Source: Moritella sp. Urea-trap-13
GTDB lineage: Bacteria > Pseudomonadota > Gammaproteobacteria > Enterobacterales > Moritellaceae
NCBI RefSeq assembly: GCF_002836355.1
Contig: NZ_PJCA01000001.1
Coordinates: 434,001 to 498,000 of the forward strand
DNA length: 64,000 nucleotides
Direction: 5' to 3'
The notes beneath the pieces were generated by a model that worked only from the letters and a program-made list of their open reading frames with translations, was not told where the DNA came from and searched no databases. Positions 56,261-64,000 of this stretch are shown here, one piece after another (the first letter of the stretch is position 1; every line of letters begins with the position of its first letter). Both the position numbers and the translations under genes were made by a program.

Positions 56261-56698
56261 CTAAGGCATTAATAAATCATACAAATTCGGTGTATGCAGC
56301 TCCATATAAATCGCTGGCGATGCTAATGCTGTAAATCCAAATTTGTGATATAAAGCATGCGCATCTCTAGTCGCTAGCATCATACGTCTGAGTCCCTGTA
56401 ATTCTGGATGCTCTAATATCGCTGCCATCAGCAATTTACTCAAGCCTTTAGCCTGGTGTGCTTCTAACACAAATACGTCAGCTAAATAGGCAAAAGTAGC
56501 CTTGTCGGTGATCATGCGTGCAAAGCCTACTTGCTCACCTGCTTGGGTAAACACACCAAAACATAATGAATTTTCAAGCGCTCGCTGTAAGGTTGCAACA
56601 GGGATCCCTTTCGCCCAATATGACCCAGCTATAAACCCGTGTATAACATCTAAATCCATATCAGAAAAATTAGCACTGACGTTATAAGCTTCATCCAT
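56261..56698 (-). CDS. GNAT family N-acetyltransferase
   Basis: This 145-aa protein has the acetyl-CoA binding pattern (VLEAHQAKGLSKLLMAAILEHPEL) and GNAT-typical FGVFTQAGEQVGFARMIT and DAHALYHKFGF motifs. The substrate is unknown. It lies alone, divergent from the aminopeptidase-like gene. Confidence 0.8.
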   Translation of the reverse strand: MDEAYNVSANFSDMDLDVIHGFIAGSYWAKGIPVATLQRALENSLCFGVFTQAGEQVGFARMITDKATFAYLADVFVLEAHQAKGLSKLLMAAILEHPELQGLRRMMLATRDAHALYHKFGFTALASPAIYMELHTPNLYDLLMP

Positions 56699-56806
56699 AA
56701 TTATTACCTTCCTTATTACTTAAATTGCTAGCAGCCATTAATACTTAACACCCATTTAAGGTTACAATAACCTATATAATAACTTTATTGTTAACAAAGG
56801 ATTGCC

Positions 56807-58096
56807 ATGAAAATTGATCTCACATTAAGCGGCTTAGTTGCACAGAAGCACACATTTACCTTGCCACTTGATTACAACAAGCCTGACGGTGACAGTATTA
56901 ACGTCTTTGTACGTGAACTTGTCGCGTCAGATAAACAAGATCAAGACCTACCGTATTTGGTTTATTTTCAAGGTGGTCCAGGCTTTGCCGCTGTACGTCC
57001 AATGGCCAATGGCGGCTGGATCAAACGGGCATTACAAGAATATCGGGTATTACTATTAGATCAGCGTGGCACAGGACTATCAACACCTATCAGTTCAGTC
57101 AGTCTTGGCCACTTAACACCCAGTGAACAAGCTAACTACTTAAGCCATTTCCGCGCCGATAATATTGTCCGTGATGCTGAAGCGATCCGAGCACAGTTAT
57201 CACCATTTAATACTTGGAGCATCATCGGCCAAAGCTTTGGTGGTTTCTGTGTATTACGTTATTTAACCGCGGCGCCAGAAGGCCTAACGCAAGCCTTTGT
57301 TACCGGCGGATTACCTTCACTAACACGTCCTGCGGATGAAGTTTACCAAGCAACCTATAAACGTGTGCTAGCAAAAAATAGCGACTTCTTTAATCGTTTT
57401 AGCGACGCGCAAGATCTTGTCACTGCATTAGCAACACATATTAGCGAACACGATACTTACCTTGCCACAGGTGAGAAGCTTACCGTTGAAATGTTACAAC
57501 TGCTTGGTGTTAACATCGGTATGGAAGAAGGCCCTGAAGCGGTTTATTACTTACTGGAACAGGCGCTTATCACTACACCGCAAGGCACGCAAGTTAACCC
57601 GCTATTCTTAGCACAGTTCTGTCAGTTCCTTGATTTCAATAGCAACCCGCTCTTTGCCGTGCTGCACGAGTCTATCTATTGCCAGCAGCAAGCATCAAAT
57701 TGGGCTGCGCATACTGTTCGCGCTGATTATGATGAATTTAATTACAAGCCGGGTCAGCCGTTCTTATTCACTGGTGAAATGATTTATCCGTGGATGTTCG
57801 AACAATTTAATAACTTAAAACCACTGCAAGCAGCGGCGCAACAGTTGGCAGGTAAACAAGATTGGTCAGATCTTTACGACCTTGAAGTACTTAAAAATAA
57901 TAAAGTACCAGTGGCCGCAGCTATTTATAGCGAAGACATGTATGTGGAAATGCAATACAGCCTAGAAACCGCTGCACGCGTTAATAACCTCAAGTACTGG
58001 TTAACGTCTGAGTTCGAACACAACGGTATCCGTATGGACGGTGATAAAGTGCTGAGTAAGCTTATCGACCTAAATAATGGTGTTACGCTGCGCTAA
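56807..58096 (+). CDS. Prolyl aminopeptidase-like alpha/beta hydrolase
   Basis: This 429-aa protein resembles proline iminopeptidases (family S33). The oxyanion block FQGGPGFAAVRP, LLDQRGTGLSTP, the nucleophile elbow GQSFGGFC (Ser) and the C-terminal EFEHNGIR with catalytic His are visible. It would release N-terminal proline from peptides. No signal peptide. AAGG lies before the ATG. The gene is part of the extra block between endA and rsmE. Confidence 0.88.
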   Translation: MKIDLTLSGLVAQKHTFTLPLDYNKPDGDSINVFVRELVASDKQDQDLPYLVYFQGGPGFAAVRPMANGGWIKRALQEYRVLLLDQRGTGLSTPISSVSLGHLTPSEQANYLSHFRADNIVRDAEAIRAQLSPFNTWSIIGQSFGGFCVLRYLTAAPEGLTQAFVTGGLPSLTRPADEVYQATYKRVLAKNSDFFNRFSDAQDLVTALATHISEHDTYLATGEKLTVEMLQLLGVNIGMEEGPEAVYYLLEQALITTPQGTQVNPLFLAQFCQFLDFNSNPLFAVLHESIYCQQQASNWAAHTVRADYDEFNYKPGQPFLFTGEMIYPWMFEQFNNLKPLQAAAQQLAGKQDWSDLYDLEVLKNNKVPVAAAIYSEDMYVEMQYSLETAARVNNLKYWLTSEFEHNGIRMDGDKVLSKLIDLNNGVTLR

Positions 58097-58104
58097 CCAC
58101 ATAA

Positions 58105-59040
58105 TTAAAACTTGTCAGCCTGCTGCTGCAACCAAGCTAATAACACCTTAACGCGCGGGTTAGGTGTTATATCTGCGCTATATACCGCGTGATATTGATA
58201 CGTGGCAGGGCTAATCAGTGCCGGAAAAGGCGCGATCAACTCACCACTGCGTAAATGTTTATCAACTAGACGTTTACGACCAATCGCCAAGCCAGCATTA
58301 TTAATCGCGGCAATCATAGCGAGATCGGAACGATCAAAACTTAAACCACGATTATAATTAACCCCACTTATCTGATGACGCTCGACCCATTCTAACCATT
58401 CCGCATTATAAGCCGCTTGGGGCCAAGCTTTGCAATCATGCAATAGGCTGCAATGACGAATATTGTCGGGGTTATCAATTAGGTTATGTAACTCAGCATA
58501 AGCCGGAGAGCAGACTGGCGTGACTTCTTCTGACATTAATTCAATGTTTGATAATCCCGGAAAAGGCCCCGAGGTATAATAAAGCGCAACATCAATAAAT
58601 TCAGTTTGAAAATTAATATCATCATTACCGGTCAGAATATCCAACTGAATAGCCGGATATTGACGATGGAAATCATGGATACGTGGTACCAGCCAACACA
58701 ATGAAATAGACGGTCGGGCATAGATTGTCAGACGACCAGATAATTCATTACTGCGAATATCATTTAACTCTTCATCCAATGAATTAAATAACTGCTCGCA
58801 ACTGCGGCATAAGCGTGCACCCTCGCCCGTCAATTTAAGCTGTTTATGCAAACGATGAAACAGCTTAAAACCAAGTTCTTGCTCCAGCTTGGCAATGCGA
58901 TGACTCACGGCGCTAGGGCTGAGGAAAAGCACCTCTGCCGCTTGCGTAAATGAACCATACTGCGCTGCTTTAACAAAAGTATCTAGGTTAGCTAATTGAC
59001 TACCGCTAAATTTTTTATGACTACCGAATGTTAATTCCAT
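58105..59040 (-). CDS. dsdC: LysR-type regulator DsdC
   Basis: The ATG at 59040 gives 311 aa, the length of E. coli DsdC; an ATG at 59109, eight bases after the dsdA stop, is also open. The HTH (FTQAAEVLFLSPSAVSHRIAKLEQELG) and the effector domain with FDRSDLAMIAAIN match DsdC. DsdC activates D-serine deaminase with D-serine. In E. coli the gene is divergent from dsdXA; here it follows dsdA on the same strand, and no DsdX permease is present. Confidence 0.9.
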   Translation of the reverse strand: MELTFGSHKKFSGSQLANLDTFVKAAQYGSFTQAAEVLFLSPSAVSHRIAKLEQELGFKLFHRLHKQLKLTGEGARLCRSCEQLFNSLDEELNDIRSNELSGRLTIYARPSISLCWLVPRIHDFHRQYPAIQLDILTGNDDINFQTEFIDVALYYTSGPFPGLSNIELMSEEVTPVCSPAYAELHNLIDNPDNIRHCSLLHDCKAWPQAAYNAEWLEWVERHQISGVNYNRGLSFDRSDLAMIAAINNAGLAIGRKRLVDKHLRSGELIAPFPALISPATYQYHAVYSADITPNPRVKVLLAWLQQQADKF

Positions 59041-59119
59041 GACTAAAATACTTCCATTATAAACAAAACCGAGTCCTAAGAGACCGTCGTTGAATTTAAC
59101 AGATCGCATATCAAAAGGC

Positions 59120-60451
59120 TCAACTTTTAGCGAGTTGTAAATAGGCTGTCATTTCCGCCTCTGGCACCATACCGCCGCCAGTAGCCCAGACTAAATGGGT
59201 AGCATTCACTAATTTATCAGTAAGTTGCATTCGTTCAAGGTAATCCGCATTGTTGGTAACATGAACAATACCCGGCATGCCTGCCAGTGCAGAAGGCTCT
59301 AATTTAAGCAGTTCAGTCTCATGTACCAGCCCTAATAACTGATACATGTCCGCATCTGTTAAGGTGATATAACCATCTAACATCCGCTCCATCGCTTTAC
59401 CGATAAACCCCGAAGCGCGACCAACAGCAAGGCCGTCGGCAGCCGTGACATTATCAATACCGAGATCTTGCACCGAGATCTGATCATGCAACCCAGTATA
59501 AACGCCTAACAACATACACGGAGAATGAGTCGGTTCCGCAAAAATACAATGCACATGATCGCCAAAAGCTAATTTAAGACCAAACGCAACGCCACCAGGA
59601 CCGCCACCAACACCACAAGGTAAATAAACAAATAACGGATGCTCGGCATCAACAACGATGCCTTGCTCATCAAACTGCTGCTTTAAGCGCTCTCCAGCAA
59701 CGGCATAACCTAAGAACAGCGACGTCGAGTTTTCATCATCAACAAAATGACAGAACGGGTCTTGCAGTGCTTCTTCACGACCTTTTTCAACCGCAATGCT
59801 GTAGTCAGATTGATACTCAACCACATTCACGCCATGCTGACGCAAGCGATCTTTTTTCCACTGCCTTGCATCAGCAGACATATGCACACTGACCTGAAAT
59901 CCTAAACTGGCACCTATAATACCAATCGATAAGCCTAAGTTGCCGGTTGAACCAACTGCAATTTTATATTGACTGAAAAATGCCTTAAATTGTGGCGAAT
60001 TAATTTTACTGTAATCATCATCGATACGCAGTATACCCGCAGATATGGCCAATTTCTCTGCATGCTGCAGTACTTCATAAATACCACCTCGCGCTTTAAT
60101 TGAGCCCGATATTGGCAATTGCGCATCAAGCTTGATCATCATCCGGCCTGGTAAGTCACTCTGATAATGTTTACCCAACGCCGCTTGCATCAGCGGTATA
60201 GCCTGTAACCGAGACTCAATAATACCGTTACTTTTTTGTGTTTCAGGAAATGCCAGGCATAGAAAAGGTGCAAAACGTAATAAGCGATCACTGGCATCTT
60301 GTACATCAAGCGCGGTTAAACCAACATAAGGTAAAGCCTCGACATAGCTCGTTACCTTCGGATTGAACCAACTCAGCGGTTGAAGATCTATCAGTAATTC
60401 CAGCAATGGAAACTCATTTATTAGTTGTATTATTCGCGTATTGTTCATCAT
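59120..60451 (-). CDS. dsdA: D-serine dehydratase DsdA
   Basis: This 443-aa PLP enzyme converts D-serine to pyruvate and ammonia, relieving D-serine toxicity. The PLP lysine is in [28 protein letters not shown] and [21 protein letters not shown] bind the phosphate and form the active site. Two adjacent start ATGs (60451, 60448) lie after GAAGAG. It is followed 10-80 bases later by dsdC. Confidence 0.96.
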   Translation of the reverse strand: MMNNTRIIQLINEFPLLELLIDLQPLSWFNPKVTSYVEALPYVGLTALDVQDASDRLLRFAPFLCLAFPETQKSNGIIESRLQAIPLMQAALGKHYQSDLPGRMMIKLDAQLPISGSIKARGGIYEVLQHAEKLAISAGILRIDDDYSKINSPQFKAFFSQYKIAVGSTGNLGLSIGIIGASLGFQVSVHMSADARQWKKDRLRQHGVNVVEYQSDYSIAVEKGREEALQDPFCHFVDDENSTSLFLGYAVAGERLKQQFDEQGIVVDAEHPLFVYLPCGVGGGPGGVAFGLKLAFGDHVHCIFAEPTHSPCMLLGVYTGLHDQISVQDLGIDNVTAADGLAVGRASGFIGKAMERMLDGYITLTDADMYQLLGLVHETELLKLEPSALAGMPGIVHVTNNADYLERMQLTDKLVNATHLVWATGGGMVPEAEMTAYLQLAKS

Positions 60452-60684
60452 ATGCTCTTCATTAAACGATTAAAAATAGTATGCATTGACTCTACTAGTA
60501 CGAACAAAGGATCAATTTTTAGCCTTAGGATGAATCTGACGATGCCATAAATGAGACTGATATCACTTCTCTGACTGCGCCAGTAAACAACTATTTTATT
60601 TGTTAACTGATAAATTTCATCTGCTCATAAAAAAAGTGGGTATAATCATTTTATTAACTACATATTTAAATAAAGGTAACCAGC

Positions 60685-61416
60685 ATGCGTCATCCTCGCA
60701 TCTTCGAATCCGGCGAACTAATCGTGGGTTCTAGCTTTGAATTATCACCAGACGGCGCAGGCCACGTTGGTCGTGTATTACGCATGACAACCGGTGATAC
60801 GCTAACTTTATTTAACGGTAAAGGTGGCCAATACCAAGCCACAATTGAACAAACCACAAAAAAATCAGTGACAGTTCAGATTGATGAATTCCAAGATATT
60901 AACAGTGAATCGCCATTAAAGATCCACCTTGGTCAAGCGATCTCGCGCGGCGAAAAAATGGATTTTACTATCCAAAAATCAGTCGAGCTGGGTGTAACAA
61001 CTATCACGCCACTGTTTAGTGAGCGTTGTGGTGTTAAGCTATCTGGCGAGCGTTTAGAGAAAAAAGTACAGCAATGGCAAAAAATTGTCATTTCTGCGTG
61101 CGAACAAAGTGGCCGTAACTTCGTGCCACAAGTATTAGCACCAAAACAATTAAAAGACTGGGCAGCAGAAGAAACGACAGAACTTAAACTGAACCTGCAC
61201 CCACGCGCAAAATACAGTATTAACACCTTACCCGAGCCTACCAATGGCGTGCGTTTGTTAATTGGTCCTGAAGGCGGTTTATCTGCGGATGAAATCAGCA
61301 TGACAGAGCAATTTAACTTTGAAGAAACGTTATTAGGTCCTCGAGTATTACGAACAGAAACAGCAGCATTAACGGCAATCACCGCACTACAATGCCGCTT
61401 TGGCGATTTAGGATAG
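60685..61416 (+). CDS. rsmE: 16S rRNA (uracil-1498-N3)-methyltransferase RsmE
   Basis: This 243-aa SPOUT-family methylase modifies U1498 of 16S rRNA. The knot motif [13 protein letters not shown] and [15 protein letters not shown] bind SAM. AAGG eight bases upstream supports the start. It lies 10 bases before gshB, the order seen in E. coli. Confidence 0.96.
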   Translation: MRHPRIFESGELIVGSSFELSPDGAGHVGRVLRMTTGDTLTLFNGKGGQYQATIEQTTKKSVTVQIDEFQDINSESPLKIHLGQAISRGEKMDFTIQKSVELGVTTITPLFSERCGVKLSGERLEKKVQQWQKIVISACEQSGRNFVPQVLAPKQLKDWAAEETTELKLNLHPRAKYSINTLPEPTNGVRLLIGPEGGLSADEISMTEQFNFEETLLGPRVLRTETAALTAITALQCRFGDLG

Positions 61417-61426
61417 GATAAAGAAT

Positions 61427-62380
61427 ATGACAATTAAACTTGGCATCGTGATGGATCCCATTACAGACATCAACATTAAAAAAGACTCTAGCTTTGCAAT
61501 GTTAATGGAAGCGCAAAACCGTGGTTACGAACTTTTCTACATGGAAATGCAAGACCTATTTATGCTTGAAGGCCGTGCATATGCTGCGTCTCGTTCATTG
61601 AAAGTACAACAAGACCCAGCAAACTGGTACGAATTAGGTGAAGAAACTAACCACCTAATTTCAGATTTAGACGTAGTATTAATGCGTAAAGATCCCCCGT
61701 TTGACACTGAATTTGTTTACGCTACTTACATGCTTGAACGCGCAGAAGACGAAGGCACGTTAATCGTGAACAAACCACAAAGTCTACGTGATGCAAATGA
61801 AAAACTGTACACGGCATGGTTTAGCGAATTCACCCCGACAACGCTAGTAACACGTCGTAAAGACAAATTACGTGCGTTCCATAACGAACACAAAGACGTG
61901 ATCTTAAAGCCATTAGATGGCATGGGCGGCGCATCAATCTTCCGTCTTAACGAACAAGATAAAAACGTTAGTGTGATCATCGAAACACTGACTGAACATG
62001 AAACGCGTTACTGTATGGCACAAAAATTCATTCCTGATATTAAAGATGGCGACAAACGTATCTTAGTGATTGATGGTGAACCAGTACCGTATTGCCTAGC
62101 TCGTATCCCAGCAAGTGGTGAAACGCGCGGTAATATCGCAGCTGGCGGTCGTGGTGTAGCACGTCCATTGTCTGAAAGTGATTGGAAAATTGCCAAAGCA
62201 TTAGGCCCTAAGTTAAAAGAAAAAGGTCTGATCTTTGTTGGTCTAGACGTGATTGGCGACAAGCTAACTGAAATCAACGTCACTAGCCCTACTTGTATTC
62301 GTGAAATCGAAGCAGCTTATGATGTAAGCATCACAGGCATGTTGATGGATGCAATTGAAGTACGTTTAAACAAAGCTTAA
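61427..62380 (+). CDS. gshB: Glutathione synthetase GshB
   Basis: GshB joins gamma-glutamylcysteine and glycine. It has 317 aa with the ATP-grasp motifs KPLDGMGGASIF and TSPTCIREIE. AGGA eight bases upstream of the ATG supports the start. It follows rsmE closely, and a 7-bp hairpin GGCTCTT/AAGAGCC (62390-62419) lies beyond it without a T tail. Confidence 0.97.
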   Translation: MTIKLGIVMDPITDINIKKDSSFAMLMEAQNRGYELFYMEMQDLFMLEGRAYAASRSLKVQQDPANWYELGEETNHLISDLDVVLMRKDPPFDTEFVYATYMLERAEDEGTLIVNKPQSLRDANEKLYTAWFSEFTPTTLVTRRKDKLRAFHNEHKDVILKPLDGMGGASIFRLNEQDKNVSVIIETLTEHETRYCMAQKFIPDIKDGDKRILVIDGEPVPYCLARIPASGETRGNIAAGGRGVARPLSESDWKIAKALGPKLKEKGLIFVGLDVIGDKLTEINVTSPTCIREIEAAYDVSITGMLMDAIEVRLNKA

Positions 62381-62448
62381 TTTACCTGCGGCTCTTAATC
62401 GCTAGCCAAATGAAGAGCCAAACTAAACATAAAATAAGCATAAAATAA

Positions 62449-62488
62449 ATCATAGCTTATCGTGAATCTTCACCGCTTAAGCTATGAT
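62449..62488. promoter_or_regulatory. 11-bp perfect inverted repeat before yqgE
   Basis: ATCATAGCTTA (62449-62459) and TAAGCTATGAT (62478-62488) form a perfect 11-bp repeat with an 18-base loop, about 45 bases before the yqgE start. It could be an attenuator hairpin or an operator. Confidence 0.6.
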
Positions 62489-62532
62489 TGTCTGCCATAA
62501 TAAATTCACTGCTAACAACAAAAGATAGGCCT

Positions 62533-63114
62533 ATGGACTCTTTGCAAGATCACTTCCTTATCGCAATGCCAAGCATGAAAGATGGTATTTTTGAACGCTC
62601 TGTTATCTATATTTGTGAGCATAACAACGAAGGTGCGATGGGTATCATCATCAACCTGCCCGTTAATATTTCTATCGACGAGTTGTTATCACAAACTATC
62701 GAACCTGACCTCGACGATGAAACAGCCGCACTAGCAGAGCCAAAAACCGTCATCAATGATCCGGTATTTAAAGGTGGTCCAGTATCTGAAGAGCGTGGTT
62801 TTGTATTGCATACCGCCTCTCCTGGGTTTAGCTCGAGTTTACAAATCAATGATGAGTTGATGATCACCTCATCACTTGATGTATTAGCGACACTAGGCAC
62901 CAACAAACAACCTGACAATTATATTGTCGCGTTAGGGTATTCCGGTTGGACTAAAGGCCAGTTAGAACAAGAAATAGCAGACAACAGTTGGCTAACCATT
63001 AATGCCGATGAAGATATTCTATTTAACGTGCCCGTACACCAACGCTGGGAACAGGCCGTGCAGAAAATAGGTATCGACGTCAACCAATTATCGAGTCAGG
63101 TAGGACACTCGTAA
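62533..63114 (+). CDS. yqgE: YqgE/AlgH family protein (UPF0301)
   Basis: The ATG at 62533 gives 193 aa; the open frame to 62488 adds 15 residues in the hairpin region. Characteristic segments are [36 protein letters not shown] and [13 protein letters not shown]. The function is unresolved. It is followed 20 bases later by ruvX, as in E. coli. Confidence 0.94.
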   Translation: MDSLQDHFLIAMPSMKDGIFERSVIYICEHNNEGAMGIIINLPVNISIDELLSQTIEPDLDDETAALAEPKTVINDPVFKGGPVSEERGFVLHTASPGFSSSLQINDELMITSSLDVLATLGTNKQPDNYIVALGYSGWTKGQLEQEIADNSWLTINADEDILFNVPVHQRWEQAVQKIGIDVNQLSSQVGHS

Positions 63115-63134
63115 AGCCCCCTACGGAGAAGAAT

Positions 63135-63581
63135 ATGAGTAATGCAGAAAGCGGACAAAGAACCTTACTTGGTTTTGATTTCGGAACAAAAAGTATTGGT
63201 ATTGCTGTTGGCCAAGAGATCACTGGCACAGCTCGCCCGCTTGTGGCTTTTAAAGCCAATGATGGTATTCCCGATTGGGATTTAATCGAGCAACAAATTA
63301 AAGAATGGCAACCAGATCTGGTTATCGTCGGTAAGCCACTTAACATGGACGGTACCGAGCAAGAGATCACCAAGCGTGCGATCAAGTTTGCCAATCGTCT
63401 AACAGGCCGGTTTAATGTCAAAACAGAAATGCATGACGAACGTCTAACAACCAAAGATGCCAAAGCCCGTTTATTTGAAGAAGGCGGTTTTAAAGCCCTG
63501 CAAAAAGGCGCAATTGATAGTGCCTCAGCCATGGTTATCTTAGAAGGCTGGATGGAATCACAATACGGCGCAGAGTTATAA
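63135..63581 (+). CDS. ruvX: RuvX/YqgF Holliday-junction resolvase-like protein
   Basis: This 148-aa RNase H-fold protein has the acidic sites in [23 protein letters not shown] and DERLTT. Related proteins process 16S pre-rRNA ends. GGAG seven bases upstream supports the ATG. It lies after yqgE in the conserved order. Confidence 0.95.
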   Translation: MSNAESGQRTLLGFDFGTKSIGIAVGQEITGTARPLVAFKANDGIPDWDLIEQQIKEWQPDLVIVGKPLNMDGTEQEITKRAIKFANRLTGRFNVKTEMHDERLTTKDAKARLFEEGGFKALQKGAIDSASAMVILEGWMESQYGAEL

Positions 63582-63597
63582 ATAGGACACGCACAGC

Positions 63598-64000
63598 ATG
63601 ACGTTTATTAATGGATTATTACAACGCTTATTATTCACTTTTGGCGTCATGCTATTTATGCAATTACCACAGTTTATCGATCATTACAGCCAACAATTTT
63701 CCGGTTATTACCTTGCCCAGCAAACCCAGCTGCAACAATTTCAATTCATTGCCGATACTAACTTTAGTGGCCAGCTCGACACACTGATTGCCGACTTTGA
63801 TGCTAGTCCTGCACCAGCAGTGCAACAAGTAGGTAAGCAAGTATTCACCTTACAACAGTCATTACCGCTACTGGCCGCAGATTTAGCGATCCTGACCGAC
63901 GGTAGTTATGTAAATAAACTGGGTTATTTTATCACCCGAGTCGACAGTAAATTAGCTGAAAATACCTTATCACTGTACACCCCTGGCATCCCTTTGAGCC
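63598..64000 (+). CDS. DUF2937-like membrane protein (partial)
   Basis: An ATG at 63598, 16 bases past ruvX, opens a frame to the window edge (about 134 codons). It has an N-terminal membrane segment (LLFTFGVMLFMQLPQFIDHY), then a helical stretch QQLQFQFIADTNFSG-like that resembles DUF2937. Its C-terminus and remaining membrane segments are off the window. Function unknown. Confidence 0.7.
   Translation, partial: MTFINGLLQRLLFTFGVMLFMQLPQFIDHYSQQFSGYYLAQQTQLQQFQFIADTNFSGQLDTLIADFDASPAPAVQQVGKQVFTLQQSLPLLAADLAILTDGSYVNKLGYFITRVDSKLAENTLSLYTPGIPLS

Noticed and set aside
1-64000. tRNA, rRNA, CRISPR, transposase, integrase or phage genes
   Set aside because: I looked for characteristic sequence and products on both strands by eye and found none; a dedicated scan would be needed to be certain.

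Overview
This window comes from a moderately AT-rich gammaproteobacterium. Housekeeping gene order matches the Vibrionales/Alteromonadales/Enterobacterales core: dapA-bamC with gcvR and bcp; hemL near mrcB; hrpB, sfsA, dksA, gluQ, pcnB, folK, panB, panC, panD; then metK, sprT, endA, rsmE, gshB, yqgE, ruvX. Protein style, a TIGR04219-type outer-membrane protein, phhAB, an MshA-like pilin and a Bcp without a resolving cysteine suggest a cold or marine genus such as Moritella. That assignment is inference.

Layout. 1-3.7 kb: cell-envelope and lysine genes (bamC partial, dapA), gcvR, a DUF6314-like gene and bcp. 3.7-9.7 kb: an accessory stretch with a subclass B1-type metallo-beta-lactamase bracketed by two copies of the bcp 3' end plus terminator, an unusual zinc-ribbon/SEC-C membrane protein, two unknown small genes with hairpin-rich repeats, and a chemoreceptor-nsrR operon behind a palindrome that looks like an NsrR operator. 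9.8-15 kb: a three-gene signalling operon (stand-alone receiver, receiver-HD-GYP, large hybrid kinase). 15-19.3 kb: a lone type IV pilin, a small conserved gene, and a MocR regulator divergent from phhAB with repeated operator-like sites between them. 19.3-30 kb: perM and a TusA-like gene, a DUF423 protein, a two-gene RND efflux system, an erpA-like gene, a DUF6776 gene, hemL and an outer-membrane protein. 30-41 kb: mrcB, arfB, an M23 peptidase, rlmF, hrpB and sfsA. 41-47.6 kb: dksA, gluQ, pcnB (very probably starting at an ATT codon), folK and panBCD. 47.7-64 kb: tkt, a ClC exchanger, a YfaZ-like porin, metK behind MetJ-like boxes, sprT, endA, an inserted block (DUF4160, GNAT, prolyl aminopeptidase-like, dsdC, dsdA), then rsmE-gshB-yqgE-ruvX and a partial DUF2937 gene.

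How it works together. Most of the window is core metabolism, RNA modification and envelope maintenance. The non-core parts are concentrated at 3.7-17.8 kb (between bcp and perM) and 55.9-60.5 kb (between endA and rsmE). The most notable points are the metallo-beta-lactamase between duplicated bcp tails, the putatively NO-regulated chemoreceptor operon, the ATT start of pcnB, the recent duplication of a receiver domain, and the operator array of the MocR/phhA intergenic region. I saw no tRNA, rRNA, CRISPR array, transposase, integrase or phage gene.
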